Of a stretch of DNA of 64,000 bases, positions 60,617 to 64,000 are shown piece after piece. Location: assembly GCA_000349905.1 (NCBI GenBank), contig KB722740.1, forward strand, positions 738,566 to 802,565, written 5' to 3'. Source of the stretch: Volvariella volvacea V23 (Eukaryota > Basidiomycota > Agaricomycetes > Agaricales > Pluteaceae). The notes below the pieces were generated by a model. It had not been told where the DNA came from. It ran no database searches and saw nothing but the letters and a program-made list of their open reading frames with translations. How positions within the stretch are numbered: position 1 is the stretch's first letter; every line of letters starts with the position of its first letter. The position numbers and the translations under genes are program-made.

Positions 60617-62974
60617 TCAAATCCTCAACCTGAACGATGCATCCGCATTCAGCAAGCTCACGATCTCGCAATCTTGCGCACTCCCATCACCAATCTGAGT
60701 CTCCACGCATGTAAAGTCCAACAGCTGGTGAAACCATCATCAGTGCATGTCTACATCACCGAAAAGAGGCCTACGAACCTTATCGAGCACTGTCATAGGC
60801 TGGTCTGTGATGGAACCTGCATTAGTGATTCCGCGCCACTCAGAAGACGATACTTACGCCATAATCCTGGCTTGTACATGATACCCTGTGCAGTACTGGC
60901 CAAGAATGCTCTGATCGTCTTGACATTTGGCCTGTCATCCTCCCCATTATGCGCCACAACCACTAAATATCTGGCACTCGGATCCCTTAATCCCTCGCCT
61001 TCTCCTGGACCCATCGGGATAAACGCTTGATTAGTGAATGGGTGTCGCTCAAGCTCTTTAAGTTCCACCGTCCCATCTGAGCTCAGTGCGACGGGTTGAC
61101 AACGATACACAGATAGACCTGTCGTAGCACCGGTCTCTGGATGATACGAGGAAGTCGTTAGCGCTAACTTGTGGAATTTGCTCGCTGTTCCATCATTAGC
61201 TGGTGTAATCTTGGTGCCCTTTGGTGCAGCCGTATGGTCACCATAAGCTTGTATAACGTGACCAAAGGGTGCAAATGCCTCTGGCGTCAATGGCAGGACA
61301 GGAATGTGGACTATTGGTTTTGAGCTCGTAGAGGGCGGGTCCGGAAGCGGAGAAGATACATGTTCTGAGGTGCTGGATTCAGCTGTGATGTCCATGGTAA
61401 GAGGGAAGGCTGAAGCTGAATCAGGCAAGTCGGCTCTACGCCCATGAACGCGGACACGCTTAATCCCGCCATCAGGATGGATAGTGACTCTAATGTGGGT
61501 ATATGCCACTCCATCGGCATTTTCCAATTGGAAATAATGCTGTCTGTGTGGACCAAGCCTAGTACGGGGGAGGATGAGTCTCCACGCTTGGTCGTCATAA
61601 GTCTCCTTCCAGTCTAGTTCTGTCACCGCCGCCAATGCATGGATTTCGCAACTCTCTGGAAAATTTCCTTTGAAATGCGCAGTGTCTATCTCAACATACT
61701 CCAGGTAGCCAGATGTACCTCTTGGAACGGAATCAGCCCTCTGAGGAACGAGGAATCAGCTAGACACGCACAACCGGATGATAGCCCAGTCCTTGTGGCC
61801 CTTCTGTCTGCTCCGCTTAGTCTCCCACCCATCACCCATATCCTTGCCGCGACCAGGCAGAATAAGGTTGGAGCCGACGCCAAAGTGCTGATCAGAGGTG
61901 AACACTACATGGCCTCCGGCAAAAACATGCGCAAGATCAAAAGTTTCCGCAGAGTCTGGTATGATGGGTGCCACCTGTCCATACACGCGGAAACGAGCCT
62001 GGGGCAGCGATGGTTAGTGTACGCGGATTTGAACATCCCTGAGGAAACGTACTATGCCACCGTCGGGGTACATATTTAGCTTGACGAAGTTGCCACATTT
62101 CGACGGTGGTATTCTGAACAGGTGTCGCGAACTAGGGCCTAGATTGACTTTCGGGAGAATTTCGACCCACTATGACGGCAGATTAACATCCAAGTCGAGA
62201 TGCGACGGGCAACCTGGAAAAGCACGTACTCGCTTATCGTCCTGCTTTGGGGGCTGTTGGGAGAAGGGTGCGTCTAGTAAGTCTACTGAGACCTGAGGTG
62301 CCTCGTTTCCTGTCGATGGAGGCGAACCCGGGTGAGTTTCTGGTGCGACAAGGGCGGGAGACAGGGCATACCGTTGAAATGGGAAGTATCGACGTCAAAG
62401 CCCACGATATGGCCGGACGTGCCCAACTGGATGATGCACCTGCGGAGTATGGACAAAGGAAAGGCACAATGTGGATAAGCCAAAAGGAATCTCTTTCATG
62501 ACAGGTGACAGCTTCTCGTCGCGTGGCCCCGCTGCGATAAGATACCAGCGGGAACGGCGAGAGACGGGCGAGAGACGGGCAGGACTGGGATCACTCACCA
62601 GTCGTATGTCGGGTTATGTCTCCTGCTTTCCCAACCACTGAATAATGCACCGTTAGGACCGAACTGCCCTTTCAGGCTTGGCGCCGGCTTTTAGGGATTA
62701 AAGTTGTCCTTCTGTCAGTATCGTGTGACAGGCGAGATTTCAGACACGAACAAGGTGACTGACCTCGACCAAGAGCAGGTGATGTGCGGCAGCAAAGAAC
62801 TCATCAGAGACTTCAATGATCTTTCCACCAATAGCAACGCTGGAAAGCTCTATTCAATGTTCATTCCAGGAACTCTCTTCAGTCGTCTGTACCGGCACCC
62901 GACTTGGAGAACGTACCAGTGGTATCGCTGAACACGCTGGAAAACTCGTTCAATGCAATGGTTTCGTACGACAT
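60617..62974 (-). CDS. Fused allantoicase-ureidoglycolate lyase (purine catabolism)
   Basis: The protein joins two consecutive enzymes: allantoicase makes ureidoglycolate and urea from allantoate, and ureidoglycolate lyase (DAL3/Ugl) releases glyoxylate and urea. The ATG at 62974 starts [19 protein letters not shown]; introns then give [36 protein letters not shown] and [20 protein letters not shown]. The second allantoicase repeat has [39 protein letters not shown] and [20 protein letters not shown]. The lyase part begins near [20 protein letters not shown], with [35 protein letters not shown] and [20 protein letters not shown] last intron leads to [20 protein letters not shown] and a stop at 60617-60619. 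About ten introns are required. Such fusions are, as I recall, known from other basidiomycetes (Cryptococcus). Expected regulation is by nitrogen source; a GATA pair lies upstream. Confidence 0.9.
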
Positions 62975-63034
62975 TGTGCTTTGCAGCTCTAGGATTGCGG
63001 GGAGGGCAGGGACCAGAGTGGGTGAGGTGTCAGA

Positions 63035-63056
63035 GATAAGAAGAGGCTGTGATAAG
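63035..63056 (+). promoter_or_regulatory. Pair of GATA-factor sites upstream of the allantoicase-lyase gene
   Basis: AGATAAG (GATAAG at 63035-63040) and TGATAAG (GATAAG at 63051-63056) are in the same orientation, 10 bp apart, and lie 61-82 bp before the start codon on the minus strand. Both match HGATAR, the site of nitrogen-regulating GATA factors (AreA/Nit2 type). Closely paired sites are the usual arrangement in fungal nitrogen-catabolic promoters. Confidence 0.55.
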
Positions 63057-64000
63057 CTTCTTGGTCACGGTGTCGTATGCTTAAATTCCGTCTGCAAGCG
63101 CAGAAATGAATACAGCCCGAGCCCTCCTCGAAAAGAGCTCTTTATAGGCTTTTTCACTATACTATACCTAGTCGACGAGCCGACGACAGATGCGTGCATT
63201 GTGCATAACGGAGTACACAGAGATCATAGATTTGGGCGACCCCAAGCCCTCGTGTAAGATGTGATGCTTCTTTTTGAATCAAAAGAATCGGGATTACGCA
63301 TCAATGTGATACTCCTACCACTTTACAACCCCTGCGGGTGTTTGAACGTAGAACAAGGCTGCTAAAGCCTCCACTACTGACCAAGCTATGACCTTGTTAG
63401 TCCACAAGTCCAAAGACAAACACACTGACGCCCCAGGTGCTGCACTCTGCGCTCTCAGCACACCTGCCACCGATGCAACGACGGGGTCGACGGGGAGAGG
63501 AAGACAATCGAAAACGCGCATCACCCCAAGGTCCGGTCCTTCACAACACCATATACAACAACTCCATTCCCTTGCATACATGCAGCTGCCCCAAATTTAC
63601 AATACTCTGAGAATTACTACACATGAGGCCTTGTTTTTAACCTACTCAAAAGTCTAAAAGACCAATGATCCGGCCGACAAATGGTCTTAATGAACAGACC
63701 GGATAGCACTCCCGTCTCATAAGTATCGGTGTGGAGTTGAGCACGGTAACAGGATTCAATAGGACCCCTTTCTTGCGTATACAACACTATCTGAACGACT
63801 ATCAGTGCATTTTGCTGATGGCCATGGGTATGGATCTGCAGTCGCCAATTATGAAGCGGCCTTCAAACCCTGGACCATCAAGCTCGTGCTGTGTCTGTGC
63901 CTTCATTCGACGACATTTCTGACGTCCTTTGTTAGTAATTAGATCGCCCCAAGCCGCTCAAGCTGATCGATACTATGTTGATGTAGCACTGATAAAATGA
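63057..64000. other. Right end of the window: upstream flank of the allantoicase-lyase gene, no convincing gene
   Basis: The stretch holds distal promoter sequence. A minus-strand frame of about 88 codons from an ATG near 63581 (containing LSLDLWTNKVIAWSVVEALA) has no recognised domain and could be the end or start of a neighbouring gene, but I cannot support it. Nothing else stood out. Confidence 0.4.

Overview
The window looks like nuclear DNA of a filamentous basidiomycete, most likely an agaricomycete; a Rhizoctonia/Ceratobasidium-like lineage is a guess from general flavour, not shown by the sequence. The reasons are many short spliceosomal introns (mostly about 45-70 nt, GT...AG), some very short internal exons, about one gene per 2.5 kb on both strands, and gene types typical of fungi (PBS2 MAPKK, YAK1, ERD1/EXS protein, CSL factor, NAD formate dehydrogenase, allantoicase). 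Gene models were assembled by hand: reading frames were joined wherever a GT...AG intron restored a known domain. Exon borders are therefore predictions. No virus, transposon ORF, CRISPR, rRNA or tRNA gene was recognised.

Layout. 1-12.4 kb: 3' part of a WEE1 mitotic kinase, a homeodomain transcription factor, an aldo-keto reductase, a RING/TRAF zinc-finger protein, a ubiquitin-like/BAG co-chaperone and the HOG-pathway MAPKK PBS2; the last two are divergent with only 110 bp between start codons. 13-22.3 kb: cytosolic isoleucyl-tRNA synthetase, splicing factor SNU23, an ERD1-like EXS membrane protein, and NAD formate dehydrogenase. 22.3-36 kb: GCN5 acetyltransferase with bromodomain and a PCAF-type N-terminus, a secretory-pathway cyclophilin with a C-terminal membrane anchor, DEAD-box helicase DBP7, MYST acetyltransferase ESA1, a small one-pass membrane protein, and a CSL (Lag1/RBP-J) transcription factor. 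36-44.2 kb: the least gene-dense part, with one conserved-looking protein of unknown function, a GRF-like zinc-finger/coiled-coil protein, and a weak multi-exon candidate. 44.2-63 kb: YAK1 kinase, a PHOSPHO-type HAD phosphatase, TFIIH subunit TFB1, the Golgi protein CASP, mitochondrial ribosomal protein uS9m, the H2B ubiquitin ligase BRE1, and a fused allantoicase-ureidoglycolate lyase. 63-64 kb: promoter and no convincing gene.

Most genes are housekeeping and functionally unrelated, so there is no operon or biosynthetic cluster. Three encode chromatin modifiers (GCN5, ESA1, BRE1) and three encode stress or cell-cycle kinases (WEE1, PBS2, YAK1). The fused last gene carries two consecutive steps of purine catabolism and has a close pair of GATA-factor sites just upstream, which fits nitrogen regulation. 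Several neighbours are head-to-head with 100-220 bp between start codons (BAG/PBS2, SNU23/ERD1, DBP7/ESA1, HAD phosphatase/TFB1, CASP/uS9m), suggesting shared promoters.

I found no clear new biological system. The items most worth checking are the GRF/heptad-repeat protein, the PCAF-like N-terminus on a fungal GCN5, the membrane-anchored cyclophilin, two 17-nt microexons that carry essential domain residues, an antisense reading frame over the formate dehydrogenase promoter, and a possible gene at 37.2-38.4 kb.
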